Assembly (NCBI RefSeq): GCF_015905305.1
Contig: NZ_JADZLQ010000001.1
Span: 1,574,599 to 1,638,598 of the forward strand
Source: Pinirhizobacter soli
Lineage (GTDB): Bacteria > Pseudomonadota > Gammaproteobacteria > Xanthomonadales > Rhodanobacteraceae
DNA: 64,000 nucleotides
Direction: 5' to 3'
Shown here one piece after another: positions 19,625 to 26,575 of this stretch (its first letter is position 1; each line of letters starts with the position of its first letter). The position numbers and the translations under genes were made by a program. The notes beneath the pieces were generated by a model that saw nothing but the letters and a program-made list of their open reading frames with translations, did no database searches and was not told where the DNA came from.

Positions 19625-20602
19625 ATGCCTGCAATCCTCTGTTTCGGCGAAGCGCTGATCGATTTCCACCCTCAGCCGCAAGCCACGCCCGGCGCGCCGG
19701 ACGCATATATTCCCTTTGCCGGCGGCGCGCCGGCGAACGTCGCCGTGGCCGTTGCGCGGCTGGGCCAGCCTGCACGTTTCGCCGGCATGCTGGGCAAGGA
19801 CATGTTCGGCGACTTCCTGCTCAAGAGCCTGCACGATGCGGGCGTGGACACCCGTAGCGTGGTACGCACCGACGAGGCGCACACCGCGCTGGCCTTCGTG
19901 GCGCTGACCGATAACGGCGAGCGCAGTTTCAGCTTCTACAGGCCGCCCTCGGCGGACCTTTTGTTCCGGCCTGAGCACTTCCACGCCGACGGCTTCACGG
20001 ACGTCGCCGTGTTCCACGTGTGCTCCAATTCGATGACCGAGGGTGCGATAGCCGCCACCACCGTGGCCGGCATGCGCCGCGCGCGCGACGAGGGCGCACT
20101 GGTCAGCTTCGACATGAACCTGCGGCCGGCGCTGTGGCCGCGTGGTTTCGACCCGCGACCACGCATGTGGGATGCCCTGCTGGTGGCCGATGTGGTGAAA
20201 CTGAGCGCCGAGGAACTCACCTTCCTGTGCCAGGAAGATAGCGAAGAATCCGTGCTGGCACGCATCTGGACCGGCACCGCGCAACTGGTGGTGGTGACCG
20301 ACGGCGATGCACCCATGCGGTGGTTCACCAAGCGCCAGCAAGGCGTGTTCGCCGGTTTCGCCGTGCGCGCGGTGGATACCACTGCCGCGGGCGATGCCTT
20401 CGTCGGTGGCCTGCTGTCGAAACTCAGCGTTGAAGGCATCACCGCCGCCACCCTGCCCTCGCTGGTGGCCGATATTCCCCGCCTGCACGGGCTGCTGCGT
20501 TACGCGGCCGCGTGCGGCGCCATCACCGTGACCCGCAAGGGCTCCTTCACCGCGATCCCCGACGCCGGCGAAGTCGATGCCTTCCTGGAGAACAACGCAT
20601 GA
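19625..20602 (+). CDS. PfkB-family sugar kinase, probable fructokinase
   Basis: 325 aa ribokinase-fold enzyme. The N-terminal ILCFGEALIDFHP and GGAPANVAVAVARLG are PfkB signature 1; the C-terminal DTTAAGDAFVGGLL carries the catalytic Asp and anion hole (signature 2). It phosphorylates a sugar with ATP. Because the next gene encodes a probable mannose isomerase, the expected substrate is fructose, giving fructose-6-phosphate. The next gene overlaps its stop by ATGA. Confidence 0.88.
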   Translation: MPAILCFGEALIDFHPQPQATPGAPDAYIPFAGGAPANVAVAVARLGQPARFAGMLGKDMFGDFLLKSLHDAGVDTRSVVRTDEAHTALAFVALTDNGERSFSFYRPPSADLLFRPEHFHADGFTDVAVFHVCSNSMTEGAIAATTVAGMRRARDEGALVSFDMNLRPALWPRGFDPRPRMWDALLVADVVKLSAEELTFLCQEDSEESVLARIWTGTAQLVVVTDGDAPMRWFTKRQQGVFAGFAVRAVDTTAAGDAFVGGLLSKLSVEGITAATLPSLVADIPRLHGLLRYAAACGAITVTRKGSFTAIPDAGEVDAFLENNA

Positions 20603-21807
20603 CCACCCTGCCCGACTTCCACGACGAAAGCGTGTTGCGCGAGCACATCGCCACCACGATGGCATTCTACGATCCGCGTTCGCTCGATCCCACCGGGGGC
20701 TTCTACCACTACTACAAAGATGACGGCACGGTTTACGACCGCAGTCACCGCCACCTGGTAAGCAGCACGCGCTTCGTCTTCAACAACGCGATGGCGTCCA
20801 TCGAGTTCGACGATCCGCAGTACATCGAGGCCGCGCGCCATGGCCTGGCCTACTTGCGCGACGTGCACCGTAACCCGCACACCGGCGGTTACGCCTGGAC
20901 TCTGCGCGATGGCAAGGCCGAAGACACCACCAACCACTGCTACGGCGTGGCCTTCGTGCTGCTGGCGTATTCCACGGCGGTCAAGGCCGGCGTGCTCGAA
21001 GCACTGCCGTGGATGGACGAAACCTGGGACCTCCTGGAGAAACACTTCTTCGAGGCAGGCCCGGGCCTGTACCGCGACGAAGCCGATGCGAACTGGAACT
21101 TCTCCAGTTACCGCGGCCAGAACGCCAACATGCACATGTGCGAGGCGATGCTTGCCGCCTACGAGGCCAGCCAGGACCGCCGCTACCTCGACCGCGCGCT
21201 GCTCTTGGCCGATAACATGACGCGCCGCCAGGCGGCGAAGGCCCAAGGCCTGGTGTGGGAGCACTACGACATCCACTGGAATGTCGACTGGGATTACAAC
21301 AAGGACAACCCCAAGCACCTGTTCCGTCCCTGGGGTTTCCAGCCCGGCCACCAGACCGAGTGGGCGAAGCTGCTGATGATCCTGGATCGCTTCCTGGGCG
21401 GCGAAGGCAAGGCCCCGGCGTGGTTGCTGCCGACGGCACGCCATCTGTTCGACGAGGCCTTGAAGCACGCCTGGGACGATGAATTCGGTGGCATCGCCTA
21501 CGGCTTCGCACCCGATGGCTCGGTGTGTGACGACGACAAATATTTCTGGGTGCAGGCCGAATCGCTCGCGGCTGCGGCGCTGTTGTCCGAACGCAGCGGC
21601 GATCCTTCCTACAGCGCCTGGTACGACAAGATCTGGGCGTACTCGTGGGAGCATCTGGTGGATCACGAATACGGCGCGTGGTTCCGTATCCTTACCCGCG
21701 ACAACCGCAAGTACGACGACGAGAAGAGCCCCGCCGGCAAGACCGACTACCACACCATGGGCGCGGCCTACGAAGTGATCGCGGCGATGCGCCGCGGCTG
21801 GAAGTAG
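20599..21807 (+). CDS. AGE-family epimerase/isomerase, probable mannose isomerase
   Basis: 402 aa from the ATG overlapping the kinase stop. The (alpha/alpha)6-barrel family is shown by STRFVFNNAMA, TTNHCYGVAFVLLAYS, NMHMCEAMLAAYEA and DKYFWVQAESLAAAALL, which include the His, Arg and Glu positions conserved in the N-acylglucosamine 2-epimerase/mannose isomerase group. Clustering with an alpha-mannosidase and fructokinase favours free mannose to fructose. It carries no N-acetyl-sugar neighbours. Transcription probably ends at the palindrome 21 nt downstream. Confidence 0.85.
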   Translation: MTTLPDFHDESVLREHIATTMAFYDPRSLDPTGGFYHYYKDDGTVYDRSHRHLVSSTRFVFNNAMASIEFDDPQYIEAARHGLAYLRDVHRNPHTGGYAWTLRDGKAEDTTNHCYGVAFVLLAYSTAVKAGVLEALPWMDETWDLLEKHFFEAGPGLYRDEADANWNFSSYRGQNANMHMCEAMLAAYEASQDRRYLDRALLLADNMTRRQAAKAQGLVWEHYDIHWNVDWDYNKDNPKHLFRPWGFQPGHQTEWAKLLMILDRFLGGEGKAPAWLLPTARHLFDEALKHAWDDEFGGIAYGFAPDGSVCDDDKYFWVQAESLAAAALLSERSGDPSYSAWYDKIWAYSWEHLVDHEYGAWFRILTRDNRKYDDEKSPAGKTDYHTMGAAYEVIAAMRRGWK

Positions 21808-21827
21808 CGCTCCGCTTCGCTTCGCGC

Positions 21828-21859
21828 AATGGGGTCAGAGTATTTACTCTGACCCCATT
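21828..21859. repeat. REP-like perfect palindrome, also a possible bidirectional terminator
   Basis: Two 15-nt arms (AATGGGGTCAGAGTA and its exact reverse complement) are separated by TT. GGGGTCAGAGTA is a sequence I associate with REP-type elements mobilised by REP-associated tyrosine transposases in gammaproteobacteria. It sits in the 60-nt gap between convergent genes. No transposase is nearby. Confidence 0.75.
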
Positions 21860-21867
21860 TCTCCACG

Positions 21868-22824
21868 TCAGGCCCTGGCCCGCTTCGCGGGCGCCTTCTT
21901 GGCAGTCTTCTTCGCTGCCACCTTCCCCATCACTTTTTTCGCCGTGGCTTTCTTGCCCGCGGACTTCGCAGTCTTGGCAGCGGGCTTCGACGCTTTCGCG
22001 CCAGCACGCTTCGCCGCCGGCGTGCGCTTTTTGCCGGCGATGCTTTGCTTGAGCAGCGCCATGAAGTCCACCACGTTGGTGGTGGCGTCCTCCGGCGCCT
22101 CGTGTTCTTCCTCGATGTCCGCGGTGACGCCCTTTTTCGCCAGGCGCTTTTCGATCACCTTGCGCAGTTTTTCGCGGAACTCGTCGCGATAGTCGGATGG
22201 TTTCCATGTGCCCGCCATCGATTCGATCAGCGACTTGGCCATCTCCATTTCCTTGGGGGTGATGCGGTAGGCCTTCGTGTCCTTTTCGGGCAGACCGTAG
22301 TCCTCCGGATCGATGATGTCGGCCGGATAGCGCAGCAGGTTCATCACCAGGGCATTGTCCTGGGCCATCACGGCGGCCAGGTATTCCCGGGTGCGGATCA
22401 CCACGCGGGCGATGCCCACCCGGTTGGTTTTCTTCAGCGTCTCGCGCAGCAGCACGTAGCCCTTCTCGGCCTTCTTCGCCGGCACCAGGATGTAGGGCTT
22501 CTCGAAGTACGAGGGCCCGATCTCGCCAGCGTCGATGAAGGTATCGATTTCCACCACTTCATGGGCCTCGCTGGCGGCGCCGCGGATATCGGATTCCTCA
22601 AGCACCACGTAGCTTCCCTTGCGGTACTCGAACGCCTTGACGATGTCCTTCCAGGGCACTTCCTCACCGGATTCGGCGTTCACCCGCTCGTAGCGCACGG
22701 GCTTGTTGTCGCGCTGGTCCAGGAGACGGAAATGCAGGTCGTTATGCCGCTCGCCGGACATCAGGCGGATCGGCACGTTCAAAAGGCCGAAAGACAGGGT
22801 GCCACTCCAGATGGGACGGGCCAT
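21868..22824 (-). CDS. ku: Ku-family DNA double-strand break end-binding protein
   Basis: 318 aa. The core Ku fold begins MARPIWSGTLSFGLLNVPI and includes GPSYFEKPYILVPAKKAEKGYVLLRETL and the conserved ARVVIRTREYLA. The last about 50 residues are a Lys/Ala-rich basic tail like those of bacterial Ku proteins, which thread along DNA and recruit LigD. Bacterial Ku is homodimeric and works in NHEJ. No ligD or other NHEJ gene is in the window. Divergent from the Gln-rich gene. Confidence 0.95.
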   Translation of the reverse strand: MARPIWSGTLSFGLLNVPIRLMSGERHNDLHFRLLDQRDNKPVRYERVNAESGEEVPWKDIVKAFEYRKGSYVVLEESDIRGAASEAHEVVEIDTFIDAGEIGPSYFEKPYILVPAKKAEKGYVLLRETLKKTNRVGIARVVIRTREYLAAVMAQDNALVMNLLRYPADIIDPEDYGLPEKDTKAYRITPKEMEMAKSLIESMAGTWKPSDYRDEFREKLRKVIEKRLAKKGVTADIEEEHEAPEDATTNVVDFMALLKQSIAGKKRTPAAKRAGAKASKPAAKTAKSAGKKATAKKVMGKVAAKKTAKKAPAKRARA

Positions 22825-22904
22825 GGCGCTGCACTCGCTTCGGCTGTAGGAACTTGCAGCCTGCCCCGTGGCGCGTGGAGGTTGTGCATGTGACTGAACG
22901 CAAG

Positions 22905-22921
22905 TTCCCGCTTAGCGGGAA
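22905..22921. promoter_or_regulatory. Perfect short inverted repeat upstream of the Gln-rich gene
   Basis: TTCCCGC-TTA-GCGGGAA lies in the 157-nt divergent region between ku and the Gln-rich gene. No T-run follows, so an operator or leader hairpin is likelier than a terminator. Confidence 0.4.
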
Positions 22922-22981
22922 TTTCACTCTTTGAGCGCCATCGAAGCGCGAATCTAGGCCCATCGAAGAAGGAGAAACCCC

Positions 22982-23329
22982 ATGATCAAGATCATTCCCC
23001 TCGCTGCCGGCCTGGCGTTGGTTGGCCTAAGTTTCGGCGCCCTCGCCCAGACCACGGCGAAATCGGCGCCGGCAACCGCTCCGCACCCGGCCCCGGCGGT
23101 GGTGCGCACAGTGAACCCGCAGGCAGCGTCCATCGCCCAGCAACAGCAGATGCAGCAGCGCGCCCAGCTGGAGAACCAGCAGATCCTCCGCCAGCAGCAG
23201 CAGAAATCTCAAACCGCGCAGGATCTGCAGCTGCAACAGCAGCAGATGCGTCAGAACACCTCGCAGCAACAGCAGCAACAGCAGCAGCAAACGAAGTCCG
23301 CGCTGCCGACTAGCAACTCGGGGTACTAG
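22982..23329 (+). CDS. Secreted glutamine-rich protein of unknown function
   Basis: 115 aa. A clean Sec signal peptide (about 1-22, ending SFGALAQ) is followed by a low-complexity mature chain rich in Gln, with runs of four to nine Gln and the remainder Ala, Pro, Thr and Ser. A strong ribosome site GAAGGAG precedes the ATG. No catalytic motif or Cys is present; it is probably disordered and periplasmic or exported. I recognise no family. Confidence 0.75.
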   Translation: MIKIIPLAAGLALVGLSFGALAQTTAKSAPATAPHPAPAVVRTVNPQAASIAQQQQMQQRAQLENQQILRQQQQKSQTAQDLQLQQQQMRQNTSQQQQQQQQQTKSALPTSNSGY

Positions 23330-23512
23330 CCTTCCAGGCCGTCACGTCTCACGGTACACGCCAACAAAGTTGACGTGGAAGTGATCCACGGCTGGCTAAC
23401 CGGTCATGAACACCATGACGTGACTGGGGTCGACAGGCAGAGAATGCCTGGGTGGTTCATTCGTCCGGTCCGTTGGCTCAAAGCGCCACCATCGAAGAAC
23501 GAGTGACCTTGG

Positions 23513-24784
23513 CTAGGAATGCACCAATTTTTCCGAAGCCGCGGCGCGCTCGTTCAACAGGTTCCGCTCTCGATCGTTGCGAGTCATCGCCGCGGCGCGA
23601 TGGAACTCGGCGGCGGCCTCCTCGTGGCGACCCAGCTTCGACAGCAGGTCACCTCGGACACTGGGGAGCAAGTGGTAACCGCTCAGCGCAGGGTCGTCCT
23701 TCAGACGGTCGACGATCTCCAGCGCTGCCGCCGGCCCTTGCGCCATCGACAGCGCCACGGCGCGGTTCAATTCGATCACCGGTGAAGGCGTCTGCCGCAG
23801 CAGCACCTGGTAGAGCGCGTGGATGCGGTTCCAGTCGGTGTCTTCCGGACGCACGGCGCGGGCATGGCAGGCAGCGAGTGCGGCCTGCAGGGCGTAGGGT
23901 CCGGCAGCGCCACCCAGGCGCTCGGCGGTGGCCAGGGCAGCAAGGCCACGCTGGATCAACAGGCGGTCCCAGCGCGAGCGATCCTGGTCGAGCAGCAAAA
24001 TCGGCGTGCCGTCGGCCGCCGTGCGCGCCGATGCGCGCGATGCCTGCAATTCCATCAGGGCGACCAGGCCGTGGACTTCGCTTTCCAGCGGCATCAGGCC
24101 GGCCAGCACGCGGCCCAGTCGCAAGGCTTCGTCGCACAGTGCCGGCCGCATCCAGTCACCACCGGCGGTGGCGGCATAGCCCTCGTTGAATACCAGGTAC
24201 ACCACGCGCAGTACCGCGGCCAGCCGCGCCTGCAAGGCTTCGCCGCGGGGTACTTCATAAACGACCGCGGGATCGGCCAGCGCGCGCTTGGCGCGCACGA
24301 TGCGCTGGGCGATGGTGGCCTCGGGCACCAGGAAGGCCCGGGCAATCTCATCGGTGGAAAGGCCGCCAAGCAGGCGCAAGGTCAGCGCGACCTGGGCTTC
24401 GGGCGAGAGCACCGGATGGCAGGCGGTAAAGACCAGCCGCAGCAGGTCGTCGCCGATGTCGTCGTCGAGCGCGGCGAACATGCGCGCCTCTTGCAGGTCG
24501 TAGGCGTCGTCGAGGTCGTGGATGATGGTCTGGTGTTTTTTCTCCGCCAGCACGCGGTGGCGGATGCGGTCGATGGCGCGGTTCCGGGCAGTGGTCATCA
24601 GCCAGGCACCGGGTTTATCCGGCACGCCATCACGCGGCCACTGTTCCAGCGCCGCTACCAGTGCATCCTGGGCCAGTTCCTCGGCGGTGCCGACATCGCG
24701 CAACACGCGGACCAGGGCGGCGATGATGCGTGGCGCTTCCATGCGCCACACAGCATCGATCGTCGCGTGGACATCACGGGCCAA
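23513..24784 (-). CDS. ECF42-type RNA polymerase sigma factor with long C-terminal extension
   Basis: About 423 aa from a TTG at 24784, chosen because GGAAG lies 6 nt upstream and no ATG occurs before MEAPR (24742). Sigma region 2 is in about 15-75 (EELAQDALVAALEQWP, WLMTTARNRAIDRIRH) and region 4 in about 125-170 (LGGLSTDEIARAFLVPEATIAQRI). A further about 240 residues form a helical, TPR-like extension. ECF42 factors have this layout, lack an anti-sigma factor and sit with DGPF proteins, as here. Its start overlaps the upstream gene by 11 nt. Confidence 0.85.
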   Translation of the reverse strand: MARDVHATIDAVWRMEAPRIIAALVRVLRDVGTAEELAQDALVAALEQWPRDGVPDKPGAWLMTTARNRAIDRIRHRVLAEKKHQTIIHDLDDAYDLQEARMFAALDDDIGDDLLRLVFTACHPVLSPEAQVALTLRLLGGLSTDEIARAFLVPEATIAQRIVRAKRALADPAVVYEVPRGEALQARLAAVLRVVYLVFNEGYAATAGGDWMRPALCDEALRLGRVLAGLMPLESEVHGLVALMELQASRASARTAADGTPILLLDQDRSRWDRLLIQRGLAALATAERLGGAAGPYALQAALAACHARAVRPEDTDWNRIHALYQVLLRQTPSPVIELNRAVALSMAQGPAAALEIVDRLKDDPALSGYHLLPSVRGDLLSKLGRHEEAAAEFHRAAAMTRNDRERNLLNERAAASEKLVHS

Positions 24785-25532
24785 AAAGTTCTTCCTGCTC
24801 GTAAAGCTGGCGGATTTCCACGGTGGCCCATTCCTTGCCCGGGAATGGATAGCTTTCGGCCCAGGTGATCGCACCGGCGATGGATGCCGCACGGACGATC
24901 CAGAAACCGGCCACCAGCTCCTTCACCTCGGCGAACGGCCCGTCGATCACCTGCGGCTTGCCGCCGGTGAACTTCACGCGCTTGCCGCTGCGGCTGGACT
25001 TCAGGCCCTCACCCGCGATCAGGTGCCCGGCTTCCTGGCCACGGCGGTTGGCGTCGGCCATTTTCGCCAGCACCTCGTTTGGCGGTATGAAGTCGGCCTC
25101 GGCGGCGTCGGTGGAAAGCAGCAACACCGCGTAGCGGCGCCCTTCCCCAGCCGTGGCCGGATCGCCGAAACCAGGCAGGCCACCCGGACAGCCCAGGTCA
25201 CGTATCTCGATCTCGGCGTTGCCGTGGGCGTCTTCGGTGGGCCACTGTTTGAGCCATTCGGCGGCGGCTTCCATGTCGGGCACATCGATCAGGCTGATGC
25301 CTGCGATCACTTCGCGTGCCTCGGCAAAAGGCCCGTCGGTGACTACCGCCTTGCCGTCCTTGAAAGTAACGCGCACCGCCTGGCTGCTGGGCTTCAGGCC
25401 CTCGCCTGCATAGACCCTTCCCTCCGCCTCAAGCGAACTGAAGTAGTCACCCATGGCCTGCACCAGCTCAGGCCATGGTTTCACCCCGGCTTCGGAATCG
25501 GCGTCGCCACGCCGGAATAGAACGATCTTCAT
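24774..25532 (-). CDS. Tandem YCII/DGPF-domain protein
   Basis: 252 aa with two copies of the YCII-related fold. Each copy contains the family signature: DGPFAEAREVIAG at about 66-78 and DGPFAEVKELVAG in the second half. YCII proteins are small alpha/beta-barrel-like proteins of the Dabb superfamily; DGPF members accompany ECF42 sigma factors. Biochemical role is unknown. It is 3 nt downstream of the VOC gene and overlaps the sigma gene, indicating one operon. The duplication is probably an in-frame fusion of two DGPF genes. Confidence 0.85.
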   Translation of the reverse strand: MKIVLFRRGDADSEAGVKPWPELVQAMGDYFSSLEAEGRVYAGEGLKPSSQAVRVTFKDGKAVVTDGPFAEAREVIAGISLIDVPDMEAAAEWLKQWPTEDAHGNAEIEIRDLGCPGGLPGFGDPATAGEGRRYAVLLLSTDAAEADFIPPNEVLAKMADANRRGQEAGHLIAGEGLKSSRSGKRVKFTGGKPQVIDGPFAEVKELVAGFWIVRAASIAGAITWAESYPFPGKEWATVEIRQLYEQEELFGP

Positions 25533-25535
25533 GGG

Positions 25536-25949
25536 TTAGATCGACTCGCCGGCGTTGATCATCCATTCGATGCCATAGCGGTCGGTCAGCATACCGAACC
25601 GCTCGGCCCAGAAGGTTTTTTGAAGGGGCATGGTAACGCTGCCCCCCTCGGCCAATCCATTGAAGACCCGCTCGGCCTTCTCAAGGTCGGTGAAGTTGAG
25701 CGCGAGCGAAAAGCCGTGGCTGCCATTGTTCGGCATCGACGGATGCGCGTCGGAAGCCATCAGGGTCTGGCCTTCGAATACCAGCCGCCCATGCATCACC
25801 AGGTTCTTCGCTTCCGGCGCCAGTTCTTCGCCCCCGGGACCATCACCGTAGCGCGACATCATCACGATGTCGCCGCCCAGGATGCGCTGGTAGTGGTTGA
25901 TCGCCTCTTCGCAGGTGCCGCTGTAGAACACGTAAGGACTGAGCTTCAT
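25536..25949 (-). CDS. VOC-family PhnB-like protein
   Basis: 137 aa from the ATG at MKLSPYVFYSGTCEEAI; the frame is open upstream but this matches the family start. The glyoxalase/bleomycin-resistance (VOC) fold of the PhnB subgroup is shown by NHYQRILGG, SHGFSLALNF and KTFWAERFGMLTDRYGIEWMIN. PhnB-like proteins bind small ligands or metals; many have no known reaction. It lies inside the DGPF-sigma operon. Confidence 0.85.
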   Translation of the reverse strand: MKLSPYVFYSGTCEEAINHYQRILGGDIVMMSRYGDGPGGEELAPEAKNLVMHGRLVFEGQTLMASDAHPSMPNNGSHGFSLALNFTDLEKAERVFNGLAEGGSVTMPLQKTFWAERFGMLTDRYGIEWMINAGESI

Positions 25950-25984
25950 TGTCTTTTCCTTGAGATGAATGTAGGTCGGGGCGA

Positions 25985-26404
25985 TCAGTGGCGGGAGATC
26001 AGTTCGGCGCGCTGGCGCTCTTCCTGGTTGCGCAGGTCGTCGGTCAGCACCTCGGCGAAGTCCTCCATCTCGAATATCTGGCGGATCTCGAGCTCGGTGC
26101 CCCCGTCCATCGGCGCGCGCTTCACCCACTCGATGGCTTCGTCGAGCGAGCGCGCCTGGATCAGCCAGAAGCCGGCCAGCAGTTCCTTGGTCTCGGCGAA
26201 GGGCCCGTCGATCACCTGACGCCTGGAACCGTTGAACCGCACCCGCGCACCGCGGGAACTCGGGTGCAGGCCATCGCCGGCCAGCATCACCCCGGCCTTG
26301 ATCATTTCATCGTTGAACTTGCCCATCGCCTCGAGCAGCTCATGGCTGGGCAGCACCCCCGCCTCGGTTTCCGCGGTGGCCTTTACAAGGATCATGAAAC
26401 GCAT
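25985..26404 (-). CDS. Single YCII/DGPF-domain protein, first gene of the ECF42 operon
   Basis: 139 aa with the same fold as the tandem protein downstream: MRFMILVKATAETEAG at the N-terminus and VIDGPFAETKELLAGFWLIQ at about 64-83. GAGAG precedes the ATG. A promoter matching the ECF42 type lies 45-71 nt upstream. Function is unknown; the family is defined by association with this sigma class. Confidence 0.87.
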   Translation of the reverse strand: MRFMILVKATAETEAGVLPSHELLEAMGKFNDEMIKAGVMLAGDGLHPSSRGARVRFNGSRRQVIDGPFAETKELLAGFWLIQARSLDEAIEWVKRAPMDGGTELEIRQIFEMEDFAEVLTDDLRNQEERQRAELISRH

Positions 26405-26448
26405 GTCGCTCTCCGTGAAGGCGCGTTATGCGCCGTCTTCTTCCTTGC

Positions 26449-26475
26449 GTCGAAGGACGCTAGCGGAAATCGACA
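26449..26475 (-). promoter_or_regulatory. Putative ECF42-dependent promoter
   Basis: On the minus strand TGTCGA (26475-26470) is followed after 17 nt by CGAC (26452-26449), 45 nt upstream of the first ATG. As I recall, the motif described for ECF42 in Streptomyces is TGTCGA at -35 and CGA/TC at -10. It would make the operon autoregulated by its last gene. Confidence 0.6.
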
Positions 26476-26514
26476 GGCTGCCGCAAGAATTCTTCCGGGA
26501 TATTTCTTCCGGGC

Positions 26515-26550
26515 AAAAAAGAAGGGCCTGCCAGGGGAGGCAGGCCCTTC
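26515..26550 (-). terminator. Rho-independent terminator of the TonB-dependent receptor gene
   Basis: Read on the minus strand, GAAGGGCCTGCC pairs with GGCAGGCCCTTC across a 6-nt loop and is followed by a run of six T. It lies 26 nt past the receptor stop. Confidence 0.9.
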
Positions 26551-26575
26551 GGCCGCTAGACTTATCTGGAGGGGA

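Noticed and set aside
18287-20665. Minus-strand open frame of 792 codons across the transporter and kinase genes
   Set aside because: His/Gln/Gly-rich low-complexity text typical of antisense in GC-rich DNA; it spans two genes with clear family motifs on the other strand.
23375-23506. 43-codon GTG-started frame in the gap after the Gln-rich gene (VEVIHGWLTGHEHHD...)
   Set aside because: No ribosome site, no recognised family and no neighbour that needs it. It could be a gene remnant but is not supported.
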